64,000 nt of DNA from Arthrobacter oryzae (GTDB lineage Bacteria; Actinomycetota; Actinomycetes; Actinomycetales; Micrococcaceae): NCBI RefSeq assembly GCF_030812315.1, contig NZ_JAUSSM010000001.1, positions 124,001 to 188,000 of the forward strand, read 5' to 3'. A model generated the notes under the pieces. It saw only the letters and a list, made by a program, of their open reading frames with translations, was not told the DNA's origin and ran no database searches. Below, piece by piece: positions 36,391 to 46,021 of the stretch (its first letter is position 1; each line of letters starts with the position of its first letter). A program made the translations under genes and the position numbers.

Positions 36391-37154
36391 TTGTAGACCA
36401 CTTCACGTCGTTCAACGCGGGGACCGTTGTCCTGGGCATCCAGCGGTTCCTTGCTGAGCCAGATGCGTCCGAACTCGGACGCGAAGACGATCTTGCCGGC
36501 GTCGATATCGGTGACTGCCACAGTCAGCAGTAGCGAGCCCTCCGGGAGCGTTGTGTCCTCCGGGGCGGGCTGCTGTCCGTCCTTAGGTTTCTCGGCGCTC
36601 GCAGTCTGCGGTGCCCTTTGAACGGCGGTGACCAGAACCTTGTGGATGGTGAGCTGGGTGGTTTCGTCTTCCGGCTTTGCCTTGAAGGCTCCTTTTTCGA
36701 AGGAAAGGAAGACCCCCACGTGTTCACCCACAGCTACGCGCCCGCCGACGACCCGCTGCGGCTCGAGCTGGAATGAAACTTCCTGCAGGCCCGCCGGTAC
36801 TTTTGTGTTGCCTTCATCTTTGACCTCCTCTGGGGCGACGAGCCGTTCGGCCAGGAGTTGCTCACCGGGAATGAGATTCACGGCGCTGACTGTTCCGGCT
36901 GACTTGTCCAACGTGCTGAGCGCGGTGTCAGCTACGCCGGAAGCCGGAACCTTTTCAATAACGAGAGACGCCGCCATGGCTTCGACCGAAGTTCCGGCCG
37001 GTATGGCGGTTTTGACGACCAGAACGTCAACCGGCTTCATCGACTGCAGGGCACGCTGGTCGGCGCCCTGTGCGTAGAAGATGATGAGAACGGCTCCCAC
37101 AATCGCCAACGCAATCGCAGCCGTTCCGGCGAGCAGGCGAGACTTCACTTTCAA
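36387..37154 (-). CDS. cpaB: RcpC/CpaB-like pilus protein (locus 1)
   Basis: A 255-residue protein with one N-terminal helix (LLAGTAAIALAIVGAVLIIF) and an SAF-type domain (VLVVKTAIPAGTSVEAMAAS, VNLIPGEQLLAERLV), as in CpaB/RcpC. In Gram-negatives CpaB works with the secretin; here there is no secretin, so it probably acts at the membrane or wall. Situated between tadG and tadZ in the operon. Confidence 0.88.
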   Translation of the reverse strand: MKVKSRLLAGTAAIALAIVGAVLIIFYAQGADQRALQSMKPVDVLVVKTAIPAGTSVEAMAASLVIEKVPASGVADTALSTLDKSAGTVSAVNLIPGEQLLAERLVAPEEVKDEGNTKVPAGLQEVSFQLEPQRVVGGRVAVGEHVGVFLSFEKGAFKAKPEDETTQLTIHKVLVTAVQRAPQTASAEKPKDGQQPAPEDTTLPEGSLLLTVAVTDIDAGKIVFASEFGRIWLSKEPLDAQDNGPRVERREVVYK

Positions 37155-37174
37155 CTCCTGGGTCGGTTATGGGG

Positions 37175-38221
37175 TTAGTGGGTCATACGGACGATGGTGG
37201 CTCCGAAGGGGTCCACGGGGCCGAGGGTGTAGCCGTCGGCCAGTGACACGTACTTTACGAAGCTGCCGATGATTCCGCGGCAGTCACCTTTGCATTCCGT
37301 AGCCGTGGTGACGCCGGTCGCCGTCGACTTTTCACTGCGGAACTCGTAGGGGAGTTCCTTGTTCCCGCTGAACTTCCAGCCGGTTACCTTGAACGCGGCG
37401 AAGGACACCAGGCCGTAGACGGCGCCTGCCCCGGTCCCGGTGACCTTGTTGAAAACAGGCAGAAGGACGATGACTTCACGGCCGGCGGTGATATCGATGG
37501 CCCATTGGTTGAGGACGGTGGAACAGTTGCCCGGGGCGTTGTTGCCGGTGTCGCTTCCGCCTTCGCTGAGCGTGAGGTCGATGGTTCCGCCGCAGACTCC
37601 GGGATCCGGGGCGAGCCAGCCGAAGCCGCCGGCAACCGCTGCGCCGGACGGCCCGTAGTTGCAGTCAGCGTTGGCGTTCTTGCCATGTTCTTGGAGGAGT
37701 TGCAGCGAAGCGCCGATGTTGTCCTTGACCTGGCACACGGAGAAGGCCAGGGGGAAGGCCGTCCGTCCGGCCTGCGGGCTGCCCCAGGCGGCGGATGCTC
37801 GGGCTCCCACCTCCTTTGAGGGGATTCCCAGGATGTCGGCGAAGAACAAGGACACGGAGTTGTCGGCGCCGCCGGGTTCCTTGGCCGAAGTCTGGACGGC
37901 CACAGTTCGTGCCGTCTTGTCCAGGTCGATGGAGTGCACGTTACTCATGCCGTCCAAGGCATTCTGGCTCGCCAGGCTGCCGGCGAGGGCCGACGTCGTT
38001 GAGCACAGCGGAGAAGTGGAGTCCCGGGCGCACTTCTGGGCGGTGGCGATGGCGGCGGCGTCCGCGCCGCTTTGAAGCTGAGAGCGCTCGGAGTAGATCA
38101 CACCGACATCGACGGCGATCGCCGCGAATCCGAGCAGGACGACCATCAGGAGTGCAACAATGACCGTAATGGCCCCGTGTTCCTTGTCGACGGTCGGCCT
38201 GCCGCTGATCAGCCACCGCAC
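37175..38221 (-). CDS. tadG: TadG-like pilus-associated protein (locus 1)
   Basis: A 348-residue exported protein with an N-terminal prepilin-like helix (GAITVIVALLMVVLLGFAAI followed by AVDVGVIYSERSQLQSGADA), the TadG pattern, and a long extracytoplasmic region containing several Cys (for example AQKCARDSTSPLC and ATECKGDCRG) that could form disulfides. It overlaps tadE by 13 bases. Confidence 0.88.
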   Translation of the reverse strand: MRWLISGRPTVDKEHGAITVIVALLMVVLLGFAAIAVDVGVIYSERSQLQSGADAAAIATAQKCARDSTSPLCSTTSALAGSLASQNALDGMSNVHSIDLDKTARTVAVQTSAKEPGGADNSVSLFFADILGIPSKEVGARASAAWGSPQAGRTAFPLAFSVCQVKDNIGASLQLLQEHGKNANADCNYGPSGAAVAGGFGWLAPDPGVCGGTIDLTLSEGGSDTGNNAPGNCSTVLNQWAIDITAGREVIVLLPVFNKVTGTGAGAVYGLVSFAAFKVTGWKFSGNKELPYEFRSEKSTATGVTTATECKGDCRGIIGSFVKYVSLADGYTLGPVDPFGATIVRMTH

Positions 38222-38583
38222 AGCATGACTCCCTTGCCGGTCATCGGGAAGGGACCCGCGACACCGGTGATAGTGGACAGCTCATACTCGATCGTGAGCG
38301 TTACCTGTGCTCCCACGGCGCAGGCCGGTGTGCTCAACGTGATGTTGGAATCTGAAATTCCAGGCCGTATGGTGACCGCAGCATGCTTGGCTGCGGTCAC
38401 CGCTCCCGGCGCATCGTTGGAAATGGCCATCACGCGTACGCCCTCGCGGGCCGCATTGGTGAGCGAAATCTGCGTGGTATAGGCCCGGCCGAATTCGATC
38501 GTTCCCAGAACTAGCAGTAACAACAGGGGCAGAAGGATCGCGAATTCGACGGCAACTGCGCCGCGCTCGGGTTGCTCTCGCAT
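38209..38583 (-). CDS. tadE: TadE-like minor pseudopilin (locus 1)
   Basis: A 124-residue protein; start chosen at ATG 38583 (MREQPERGAVAVEFAILLP), directly before the TadE motif, with GAGAGG upstream; a frame from 38667 would add 28 residues. The helix LLPLLLLLVLGTIEFGRAYT is the hallmark of TadE minor pilins, which are cut by the same peptidase as Flp. It precedes tadG by a short overlap. Confidence 0.85.
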   Translation of the reverse strand: MREQPERGAVAVEFAILLPLLLLLVLGTIEFGRAYTTQISLTNAAREGVRVMAISNDAPGAVTAAKHAAVTIRPGISDSNITLSTPACAVGAQVTLTIEYELSTITGVAGPFPMTGKGVMLCGG

Positions 38584-38712
38584 CCGCTCTGCACCTCTCG
38601 TTACTAGCTTTGCGGGCATGGGTGAGGACGAAAACAGGTCGTGCGGTGCAGGTGTATTCACCTGCACCGCACAAACGATCCTGATTCCGTAGCTGTAGGT
38701 TCGGTCCGGACC

Positions 38713-38919
38713 CTATTCGCCTTCGACCGGTGCGGCAGGAGGCGTCAGGATGTCGTCGTTTACACCATTGAAGAGATCTGTGAGGGTGCCACCCAGGGTG
38801 CTGACGGCGACGATGATAACGACTGCAATGAGGGCGACCATGATGCCGTATTCAACAGCCGTGGCCCCAGCTTCTTCGCGGCGAAGACGGATCATGATGT
38901 TGGTGTAGAGAGAAAGCAT
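38713..38919 (-). CDS. flp: Flp-type major pilin (locus 1)
   Basis: A 68-residue prepilin. The cleavage site is read as Gly18/Ala19 in EEAGATAVEYG, with the conserved Glu23 at +5 and Tyr24 at +6 and the helix IMVALIAVVIIVAVSTL after it. The mature subunit would be about 50 residues. CAGGAG 7 bases before the ATG is a good ribosome-binding site. First gene of tad locus 1. Confidence 0.95.
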   Translation of the reverse strand: MLSLYTNIMIRLRREEAGATAVEYGIMVALIAVVIIVAVSTLGGTLTDLFNGVNDDILTPPAAPVEGE

Positions 38920-39110
38920 TTCGTACTCCTGAGCGAGTCGGATGGCTGGCCCTGCACCAGCTCTAGAACGAAGTTAGCAAGCGATTTGTAGCGCTTGGTG
39001 GGACCTTGGAATATCCTGCGCCAAGCCTTCGAATACTGCGGCTTTGCTGCCCTCTCCTTGGGGGAATTCTGCGCCGAGCCTGCGGCAAGGGCCAGTCCGC
39101 GCACGCAAGA

Positions 39111-39143
39111 GGACCCCCTCGGTTCTGGCTGCCGAGGGGGTCC
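39111..39143 (-). terminator. Hairpin terminator candidate after tad locus 2
   Basis: GGACCCCCTCGG pairs with CCGAGGGGGTCC (39111-39122 and 39132-39143) around a 9-base loop. On the minus strand it is followed by TCTTGCG, a weak T-tract. It would end the second tad operon before the flp gene of the first. Confidence 0.6.
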
Positions 39144-39234
39144 GGTCTATTGGAAAGGCTGAGGTAATCGTTCGCATGATCTGATTCGGCGATTGTAGTT
39201 GTAGGGTCACCCCGATATAAGGGTTGTTCCCCAT

Positions 39235-39276
39235 GAAGGCCCTGAACGCGCACTCACACACCCGCCCAGGGCCTTC
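39235..39276 (-). repeat. 10-bp inverted repeat downstream of tadC (locus 2)
   Basis: GAAGGCCCTG (39235-39244) and CAGGGCCTTC (39267-39276) form a perfect stem with a 22-base loop and no T-run. It may help terminate or stabilise the end of the locus 2 mRNA. Confidence 0.5.
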
Positions 39277-39358
39277 GCCCGACTCAAGATCCCGCGACTC
39301 GGTCGGGTGGCTCGGGGCGCCAACACCCCAGCTTTGGAAAATCTGTGGCGCAGCCGAT

Positions 39359-40237
39359 CTACGAGAATGCCTCGATGATGTTGATAACTGCGGGCCCCAG
39401 AATCACGATGAAGATGACGGGGAAAATGAAGAGCAGGAGCGGAAAGAGAACCAAGACGGGCAGTTTCATGGCCTTCTGCTCGGCGCGTTGGCGACGTTTG
39501 ACCCTCATTTCGCGGGCCTGTGACTTGAGTACCTTTGCGATGGCAATGCCGTAGGCATCAGCCTGAACCACCGCCCGAACGAAGCTCCGTAGATCCTGGA
39601 CGCTGCTCCTATCCGCCAGAGCCAGGTAGGCGTCTCGGCGGGATCGCCCGACCTGCATGTCCTGCAGTGTCCTGATTAGTTCCTCGGCCAAAGGACCCTT
39701 GCCATTCTGACCGGCCCGCGCCATCGCCGATTCGAAGCCAAGGCCGGCTTCGACAGCGATAAGCATCTGGTCCAGCGTATTGGGCAACTCCAACTGGATC
39801 TTCTTTTGACGCTCGGCCCCCCTGCTGCGGATGAGTAGATCCGGAACAAAATACGCCAGTCCCGTTGCGAAAACGGCTAGTAGGATCATTTGAGGGCTCC
39901 CATTGCGGCTCAGCATCAGCAGCATGAGCAGTGCCACGACAAGAGCAACAGCGGGCTTGCCTACCAGCAGCCTTGGGAGCGGCATGGAAGCGGGGCGGCC
40001 GGCAAGGGCCAGCAAGCGGTCCAGCTTGGCCTCGTAGCCAGTCGGGGTGAGCTTGCGAGCCAGTTTCTCCAAATCCATGTTTTGCGGGACTTGGGCTGTG
40101 CCTCCGGTTTCGAGGCCTTTGCTGAGGTTGCCTTGAATAACCAGCCGGGATTTGCGGTCGGCCACAATGAAGGACCAGACAAGATAGGAAACGGGTAGAA
40201 CGGTGAGAGCGATGATGGCCCAAGCGATTGGTTGCAT
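39359..40237 (-). CDS. tadC: Tad pilus membrane platform protein TadC (locus 2)
   Basis: A 292-residue paralogue of the locus 1 TadC with the same architecture: N-terminal helix MQPIAWAIIALTVLPVSYLV, LDQMLIAVEAGLGFESAMAR, VGRSRRDAYLALADRSSVQD, and C-terminal helices VLVLFPLLLFIFPVIFIVIL. Last gene of the second tad operon, 13 bases after tadB. Confidence 0.93.
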   Translation of the reverse strand: MQPIAWAIIALTVLPVSYLVWSFIVADRKSRLVIQGNLSKGLETGGTAQVPQNMDLEKLARKLTPTGYEAKLDRLLALAGRPASMPLPRLLVGKPAVALVVALLMLLMLSRNGSPQMILLAVFATGLAYFVPDLLIRSRGAERQKKIQLELPNTLDQMLIAVEAGLGFESAMARAGQNGKGPLAEELIRTLQDMQVGRSRRDAYLALADRSSVQDLRSFVRAVVQADAYGIAIAKVLKSQAREMRVKRRQRAEQKAMKLPVLVLFPLLLFIFPVIFIVILGPAVINIIEAFS

Positions 40238-40250
40238 TGTTGATTCCCCC

Positions 40251-41201
40251 TTAGAACTTCAGATCGCTGATTTTGCGGATCCACAGGCCGCCGATAGTCA
40301 TCATGACTACAGCCACTCCCATAAGAACCCAGCCGATTGGGTGACCTGTTAGTGAACCGATGTATTTGGGATTCACCAATCCCATCAGGACCAAGAGCAG
40401 GACAGGCAACGACATGAGGATTACTGCAGAGAGTTTCCCCTCAGATGCAAGCGCCTTGACCATCCCCTTGATTTGGGAACGTTCACGGATGGTCTCTCCT
40501 ACCTGGTCGAACACCTGGGCAAGATCACCACCTACTTCTCGGTTAATCTCGATCGCCTGAGCCATCCAGTTGAAGTCCTCGCTCTTCATCCGCAGGGATA
40601 CATCGTTTAGCGATTCTTGGAGGTCGCGGCCGAGCCGGGTTTCGTTAACCACCCTGGCGAACTCGGTAGCGGTAGGCTCGCTCGCCTCTTGCGCCACCGC
40701 GTCGATGGCCCGCAGGACACTGTGACCCGCTCTTAGGCCGCCGGAGACCATCGTGAGGGTATCGCCCAGCTGCGCCTCAAACTGTCCCCTGCGACGCTGC
40801 GTCAGAAAGGACAGGTACATTGCAGCCAGAACCGGCGTGAGACCAGCGAATAGGACTGCGAATACCGGACCCTGCAGGATGAGGCCAACAAAGCCGGCGA
40901 CTACAGCGACAGCTCCCACCAGCACTGTGAAATCTGCACGGGCCATCTTGAGGCCAGCCTGATCCAGTGTGGCTCGTTCACCCCGGGATTTGCCATTGCC
41001 GGCAAGAACCCGTTCCACTGCACCCACTGTTGAGTCCGCGAGCTTGGTCAGAGGCGAACGTTCGGGGCCGCCGAATGGCCTGCGGCGGCTCAGGGCTACG
41101 GAGCCGTTCGCAGGGCGGAAAACGACGAAAACAATCACCAAAACTGCTCCGACGAGGAGCGTCATGCCGATCGCAAATAAGGCAGTCGTCATCGTCATCA
41201 T
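40251..41201 (-). CDS. tadB: Tad pilus membrane platform protein TadB (locus 2)
   Basis: A 316-residue F-domain protein, start ATG overlapping the tadA stop by 4 bases. N-terminal helix ALFAIGMTLLVGAVLVIVFV, F-domain sequence GGLRAGHSVLRAIDAVAQEA and IEINREVGGDLAQVFDQVGE. Closest visible relative is the locus 1 TadB. Confidence 0.93.
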   Translation of the reverse strand: MMTMTTALFAIGMTLLVGAVLVIVFVVFRPANGSVALSRRRPFGGPERSPLTKLADSTVGAVERVLAGNGKSRGERATLDQAGLKMARADFTVLVGAVAVVAGFVGLILQGPVFAVLFAGLTPVLAAMYLSFLTQRRRGQFEAQLGDTLTMVSGGLRAGHSVLRAIDAVAQEASEPTATEFARVVNETRLGRDLQESLNDVSLRMKSEDFNWMAQAIEINREVGGDLAQVFDQVGETIRERSQIKGMVKALASEGKLSAVILMSLPVLLLVLMGLVNPKYIGSLTGHPIGWVLMGVAVVMMTIGGLWIRKISDLKF

Positions 41202-42628
41202 CGCCGCCCCACCTGCATCGGCCTACCGTTGAAAATAGCTGGAGAGACAACGATGCCCAGGTCCGCGAAGTGGTCAATAAAGCGGGGGCGGATTCCTGTC
41301 GAGATGGGCTTACCCAGGAACTTACCGCTGGCATCCACGCCGGCGGAATAGTCGAAGACGAAGGCATCTTGCAGTGTGACGATTTCACCCTCCATTCCCT
41401 GGACCTCGGTAATATGTGTTACCCGCCGGGTTCCGTCGCGCAGCCGGGAGAGGTGAACGATGAGGTTCACTGCAGAAGCGACCTGCTCGCGGATCGCGCG
41501 GAGCGGTAGGTCCATCCCTGCCATGAGGACCAATGTTTCCAATCGCGCCACTGCATCCCGCGGTGAATTCGCGTGAACCGTTGAGATGGAGCCATCGTGT
41601 CCTGTGTTCATGGCCTGCAACATGTCAAGACTTTCGCCACCGCGGACTTCGCCCACCACAATCCGGTCCGGCCGCATACGCAAAGAGTTCCGGACCAAAT
41701 CCCGAATGGTTACAGCTCCCTTGCCTTCGATATTTGCCGGGCGGCTCTCCAGTCGCACCACATGGCTCTGTTGTAGCTGGAGTTCAACAGCGTCTTCAAT
41801 CGTGACAATGCGGTCATCCGAAGGGATGAAGGATGAAAGTACGTTTAGGAGCGTCGTCTTTCCAGTGCCCGTACCCCCCGACACGATGATGTTCAGTTTT
41901 GCCCGGACGCAGGCGTCCAAGAGCTCCGCCATCTCCGGTGTCAGCGTGCCGAAGTCGATCAGGTTCTGGACCGTCAGCGGGATCTTGCTGAATTTTCGGA
42001 TAGTGAGAGACGATCCGTTGACCGCCAGAGGCGGGATAATCGCGTTCACACGGGATCCGTCTTCCAAACGAGCATCGACGAGCGGCGATGATTCGTCGAT
42101 CCGCCGTCCAACCTTGGCGACAATCCGCTCGATCACCTTGCGAAGATGCTCCTCGGAACTAAATCGTCCATCGGTCAGGATCAGCCGGCCGTCACGTTCC
42201 ACGTACACCTGGTCCGGACGGTTCACCATGATCTCGGTTACAGACTGGTCCTCCAAGTAACGCTGAAGTGGCCCATAGCCCAGGACGTCGTCGCCCACGT
42301 CGCGGATAAGTCGTCGTCGTTCTTCTGGGCTAAGTGGCACCTGTTCTTCGTCGATCACCAGGCTCAATTCATCGCGCGCGATCTTGCGCAACTCTTCGTC
42401 GGTGAGCGATGAGTCAGTTAGGCGCGCGCCGAGCCGTTCAAAGAGGGCCTTTCCGGCTCGCTGCTTTAGGCCTGCCAGGGCGTCGACAGGTGCAGAGCCT
42501 CCGGTTCCGACGGCCACTGTCACTTGCGACAGAGCCTCGTGTGAGCTCGGGCCTGAGGCTCCGATACCGGAAGCTCCGATTGTAGTTTTGCCGCCACGGG
42601 CGGCTTCCAGTCGTTCTGCAAGGCTCAT
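41198..42628 (-). CDS. tadA: Tad pilus assembly ATPase TadA/CpaF (locus 2)
   Basis: A 476-residue ATPase. The start ATG at 42628 overlaps the tadZ stop (ATGA); an open frame from 42676 is less likely. It has Walker A SGGTGTGKTTLLNV, Walker B RPDRIVVGEVRGGE and the His box MNTGHDGSISTVHANSPRDA. The N-terminal linker is shorter and different from that of locus 1, but the core is very similar, showing common descent of the two loci. Confidence 0.97.
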   Translation of the reverse strand: MSLAERLEAARGGKTTIGASGIGASGPSSHEALSQVTVAVGTGGSAPVDALAGLKQRAGKALFERLGARLTDSSLTDEELRKIARDELSLVIDEEQVPLSPEERRRLIRDVGDDVLGYGPLQRYLEDQSVTEIMVNRPDQVYVERDGRLILTDGRFSSEEHLRKVIERIVAKVGRRIDESSPLVDARLEDGSRVNAIIPPLAVNGSSLTIRKFSKIPLTVQNLIDFGTLTPEMAELLDACVRAKLNIIVSGGTGTGKTTLLNVLSSFIPSDDRIVTIEDAVELQLQQSHVVRLESRPANIEGKGAVTIRDLVRNSLRMRPDRIVVGEVRGGESLDMLQAMNTGHDGSISTVHANSPRDAVARLETLVLMAGMDLPLRAIREQVASAVNLIVHLSRLRDGTRRVTHITEVQGMEGEIVTLQDAFVFDYSAGVDASGKFLGKPISTGIRPRFIDHFADLGIVVSPAIFNGRPMQVGRR

Positions 42629-43824
42629 GAGATCACCATCCGCCGGTGTATTTTCTTCTGTGGTTGAGTGGCCCACTTGGGGTCGAAGCGCTCCACCAGT
42701 TTGGCGAAGGCACGCGCAGCACCGTCATGCGACGAGTCCTGCAGCAGGGGTACACCTTTGTTCGTAGAAAACGGCACTGCACGCGAACGGGGAACTACTG
42801 TGTCCACGGGGACACCGATGGTGGCCTCCACGTCCTGGACTGTGAGACCACTCCGCCTGTCGGCAAAGTTGAGTACCACGTGCCGACCCTGGGGCAACAG
42901 TTGCAACTCTCTCAGCACATCGAAGCTCGTATGCAAGCCACGGATACTCGGAATATCCATGCCGCAGACCCACACCGCATCTGTGGCCTGTTCAAGCGTG
43001 GCGAGCACATGTTCGCCTAGGCCCGGAGTTGTGTCTACTACAACGAACTGGAATTCGGCAGCCATCTGATTGAGCAGATGGCTCACGGCTTCGCCGCTGA
43101 TATGGTCGGCATCGCCTGGCGTATTAGGCGCGCACAAGGCGTAAATTCCGCTCGGATGAACGGTGAGGAAGGCCTTGAGCACCATCGAATCCTGGAATGC
43201 GGCGCCACTCACTGCGTCTCTGAGGGTGTGCTCAGGTTCCAATTGGAGCCCTGTTGCAACATCTCCGAACTGCACATCGAGATCAACTATCACTACCCCC
43301 ATCGGGGCTATCTTCCCCAGGCCAATGGCCAGATTAGTGGCCACAGTTGTCTTGCCAACGCCGCCCTTTGGAGACATGACGGCGATGACACGTCCGGCTG
43401 GTCGCTCGGGGCCCGCTGCTGACACCAGGCCTCTGCGACGGCCGGCCGAAGCCAAGCACGCGCGCTCCAGAAGGATTCGAAGCTGGGCAATGTCAGCATC
43501 CGGACTTACGATGTCCCGGATACCGGCCCGCATGGCGTTGATCACCTGCTCCGGTGCTGTGTCCTCTACTAGTACCAAGCTGACTTCCGGATACTGAAGG
43601 TCGAACACGGTAGCCATTTTGAGAGCCTCGTCTTCCGGGAGTCCCGGGCCCAGGACCAGGACTTCCGGCGGTTCACCGGTGAGGCGACCGAAGAGTTCCT
43701 GCGGGCCCCCAAGCATCACTGATGGTGGGAGCATTTGGACTGTGCCGTGCAAGGCACCCCGAATCGCCGATTGCACTTTGCGCTGAAAGTCCTGCGATGC
43801 CGTTATGACTACGAAGCGGCTCAT
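42625..43824 (-). CDS. tadZ: TadZ/CpaE pilus localisation ATPase (locus 2)
   Basis: A 399-residue paralogue of the locus 1 TadZ with receiver-like N-terminal domain and deviant Walker A KGGVGKTT at the same residues, 153-160. VVIVDLDVQFGDVATGLQLE and FVVVDTTPGLGEHVL follow. Overlaps both neighbours by 4 bases, indicating tight coupling with cpaB and tadA. Confidence 0.93.
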   Translation of the reverse strand: MSRFVVITASQDFQRKVQSAIRGALHGTVQMLPPSVMLGGPQELFGRLTGEPPEVLVLGPGLPEDEALKMATVFDLQYPEVSLVLVEDTAPEQVINAMRAGIRDIVSPDADIAQLRILLERACLASAGRRRGLVSAAGPERPAGRVIAVMSPKGGVGKTTVATNLAIGLGKIAPMGVVIVDLDVQFGDVATGLQLEPEHTLRDAVSGAAFQDSMVLKAFLTVHPSGIYALCAPNTPGDADHISGEAVSHLLNQMAAEFQFVVVDTTPGLGEHVLATLEQATDAVWVCGMDIPSIRGLHTSFDVLRELQLLPQGRHVVLNFADRRSGLTVQDVEATIGVPVDTVVPRSRAVPFSTNKGVPLLQDSSHDGAARAFAKLVERFDPKWATQPQKKIHRRMVIS

Positions 43825-44588
43825 TGGAAGACCTTCCCCAGCGTCACCAAGCCGGGCTTGGAATCCTTCGACTCTTCGGTCTCCTTAGAGAGCCAGATCT
43901 TGCCGAACTCGGCACCGAAAATGATCTCGGATGCATCAGCATCCTCACGGGCCAGGGTCACATACACCGACCCGGAAGGCAGTGCCGGGCTCGTAGACGT
44001 TGAGTCCTTGGAGGCCTCGGGCGGCGCCTGTTGGACGCTAGTAACTAGAACTTTGTGGAAGGATTTTTGGGTGAATTCCTTGAAGCCCTTCAGATCATTG
44101 CTGACCGGCGCGTCCGCGCCAGCTTTTTCGTCCAGCTTGTAGGAGATGTAGACACCCACGGTGTCTCCGGCCGCCAGCCGGCCACCGATAACACGCTGCG
44201 GCTCCAGCAGGACTGAGATCTCCTCCATGCCCGCTGGCACAGGTACCGTGCCGGGGGTGGCCAATGCATTCGGATCCACCAGGCGCGCCTCCAAGAGCTG
44301 TTCACCCGGCTGGAGAGCTACGGCTGTAACCTTGCCGGAAAACTCTGAAATTGATTTGACGGCATCGGCCGGAACGGCAGTCCGAGGCAGAGTGGTGAGT
44401 TTGAGTGATTCTGATAGCTGAGAAACGGGTGTACCCGCAGTGACAGCTTTTTGAACGACGAGAACTTCTACGGGCTGTAAGCCTTGCTGAGCACGGTTGT
44501 CGGCTGCCTGTGCGTAATTGAACATCAGTACAGATCCGACAATTGCCAAGAGCAATGCTGCCAGGCCCCCCAGCAGCCTGATTTTCAC
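43821..44588 (-). CDS. cpaB: RcpC/CpaB-like pilus protein (locus 2)
   Basis: A 255-residue protein, the same length as its locus 1 counterpart, with N-terminal helix LLGGLAALLLAIVGSVLMF and the SAF-like VLVVQKAVTAGTPVSQLSES and LQPGEQLLEARLVDP. It carries the conserved LLEPQRVIGGRLAAGDTVGV motif. Located between tadG and tadZ. Confidence 0.88.
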   Translation of the reverse strand: MKIRLLGGLAALLLAIVGSVLMFNYAQAADNRAQQGLQPVEVLVVQKAVTAGTPVSQLSESLKLTTLPRTAVPADAVKSISEFSGKVTAVALQPGEQLLEARLVDPNALATPGTVPVPAGMEEISVLLEPQRVIGGRLAAGDTVGVYISYKLDEKAGADAPVSNDLKGFKEFTQKSFHKVLVTSVQQAPPEASKDSTSTSPALPSGSVYVTLAREDADASEIIFGAEFGKIWLSKETEESKDSKPGLVTLGKVFQ

Positions 44589-44606
44589 GGGATTCTCCTT
44601 TGACTA

Positions 44607-45641
44607 TTACTTAGTGAGCTCTACGACGGTTCCGCCGTAGTCTGTGGTTCCGCCGACGTCAAATGCTTCGTCGAGGGCGACATAGCGGATGAACTTTCCG
44701 ATGATGCCTAAGGCGCTTGGACTGTATCCGCCAGCCTCTTTGTATCCAACCGCAGCGGCTGGCATGTAGTGGAAAGGGTCCTGGTTGGCCAGGTCCCAGC
44801 CCACGACATCGATGGCGGCGAAGGCCTTCAAGTGAAATTTGCCTTTGTCGCCGGGTAAACCGTTGTCTTGGTCGAAGACCGGGAGAAGCGCTACGACCTT
44901 CTCATCTGCGATCAACTTCTCCTTCCAGGTCTGGAGCGCTGAGCCGCAGTCTTTCTCGGGATTATTTCCGTTATTGGTGGAGACCCATGGCGACGCAAGA
45001 TCAACCGTGGCGCCGCAAGTCCCACTGGTTGTCGTCAGCCAGCCGAAGCCGCCCGGTATTTCGAGACCGGAGCCTGTTTCGTGGCATTTGTCTTTTTTGC
45101 CCGCCCCGGTTCCGTGGGAAAGCAGGAACTGCGTTTTGCCGTCAGCTGCCACGCTCAAATCAACTTCGCATTCTGAGAAGGCAATTGGCAGGGAAGTCAC
45201 CCCAGACTTTGGCCCACCCCACCGTGCCTCCGCAACGGCCCCGATATTGGTGGTGTCGGTGCCGAAGACCCTGGCAAAGAAAGTAGAGAAATGTACTCCC
45301 GTGGAATCCTGGGCGTTGGTTGTGACGGTGACCTTTTTTGCAGCCTTATCCACGACGGTGGAGGCGACATTGGTCAGGTCGTCCTTGGCATTGGCATTGG
45401 CTAGCAGACCAGATAGTGCCGACCCGGTGGTGCAGGCGGCGTCGGAAGTGTCTTTGGCGCATTTCTGCGCTACCGCCAAGGCAGCTGCATCGGCGCCATT
45501 TTGTACAACCGCCTTTTCCGCATACATGGCACCGACATCAACGGCGATTGCCCCGAAGCTGAGCAGCATTATCATCATCACGGCAACCATCACGGCGGTG
45601 GCGCCGCGCTCATTTTCTGTGTCTTGGGTCAGCCGCCGCAT
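44607..45641 (-). CDS. tadG: TadG-like pilus-associated protein (locus 2)
   Basis: A 344-residue exported protein with prepilin-like N-terminus (GATAVMVAVMMIMLLSFGAI then AVDVGAMYAEKAVVQNGADA) and an extracytoplasmic region with several Cys. The ectodomain is clearly diverged from that of locus 1 although the first 75 residues align well. It overlaps tadE by 13 bases, exactly as in locus 1. Confidence 0.88.
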   Translation of the reverse strand: MRRLTQDTENERGATAVMVAVMMIMLLSFGAIAVDVGAMYAEKAVVQNGADAAALAVAQKCAKDTSDAACTTGSALSGLLANANAKDDLTNVASTVVDKAAKKVTVTTNAQDSTGVHFSTFFARVFGTDTTNIGAVAEARWGGPKSGVTSLPIAFSECEVDLSVAADGKTQFLLSHGTGAGKKDKCHETGSGLEIPGGFGWLTTTSGTCGATVDLASPWVSTNNGNNPEKDCGSALQTWKEKLIADEKVVALLPVFDQDNGLPGDKGKFHLKAFAAIDVVGWDLANQDPFHYMPAAAVGYKEAGGYSPSALGIIGKFIRYVALDEAFDVGGTTDYGGTVVELTK

Positions 45642-46021
45642 TGCATTGTTCCTTTGCCTGTGAGGACGATGCTGCCAGTGAAGCCGTCAATGAAACCGGT
45701 GACGGTTTGCAAGGTGTAGCTCGTCGTGGCTGTCACCTGCTTGCCGGCTGAGCAACTGCTGCCGCCGCCACTGAAGGTAAAAGTCGTTGTGACCGTGCTT
45801 GGAGTGAGTCGGCCGGCCGCTTGGCTGGCCTGTGTAGCAGCGACTCCGCTGTCGTTATGAATCGCCATATAGCGGGCGCCTTCACGTGCAGCCTGATTTA
45901 GCGAGAGCTGTGCGTTGAATGCAAAAGAAAACTCGATGATTCCGATGAGTATTAGGAGCAGCAGAGGAAGAATCAGAGCGAACTCAACGGCTGCTGCGCC
46001 CTTTTCGGTTGGTTCATGCAT
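45629..46021 (-). CDS. tadE: TadE-like minor pseudopilin (locus 2)
   Basis: A 130-residue protein; start ATG 46021 (MHEPTEKGAAAVEFALILPL) with AGGGAAC 8 bases upstream; the open frame to 46084 adds 21 residues without a Shine-Dalgarno. Helix LLLLILIGIIEFSFAFNAQL is TadE-like. The Cys-containing GGGSSCSAGKQVTATTSYTL tail parallels the locus 1 protein. Confidence 0.86.
   Translation of the reverse strand: MHEPTEKGAAAVEFALILPLLLLILIGIIEFSFAFNAQLSLNQAAREGARYMAIHNDSGVAATQASQAAGRLTPSTVTTTFTFSGGGSSCSAGKQVTATTSYTLQTVTGFIDGFTGSIVLTGKGTMQCGG

Larger units (their letters stand above)
38920..39358 (-). other. Intergenic region between the two tad loci
   Basis: A 439-base gap without a convincing gene. 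It should contain the promoter of flp (locus 1); no consensus -35/-10 pair was found. It carries two perfect hairpins listed separately: a 10-bp stem (39235-39276) 83 bases after tadC of locus 2, and a 12-bp stem (39111-39143). Confidence 0.6.
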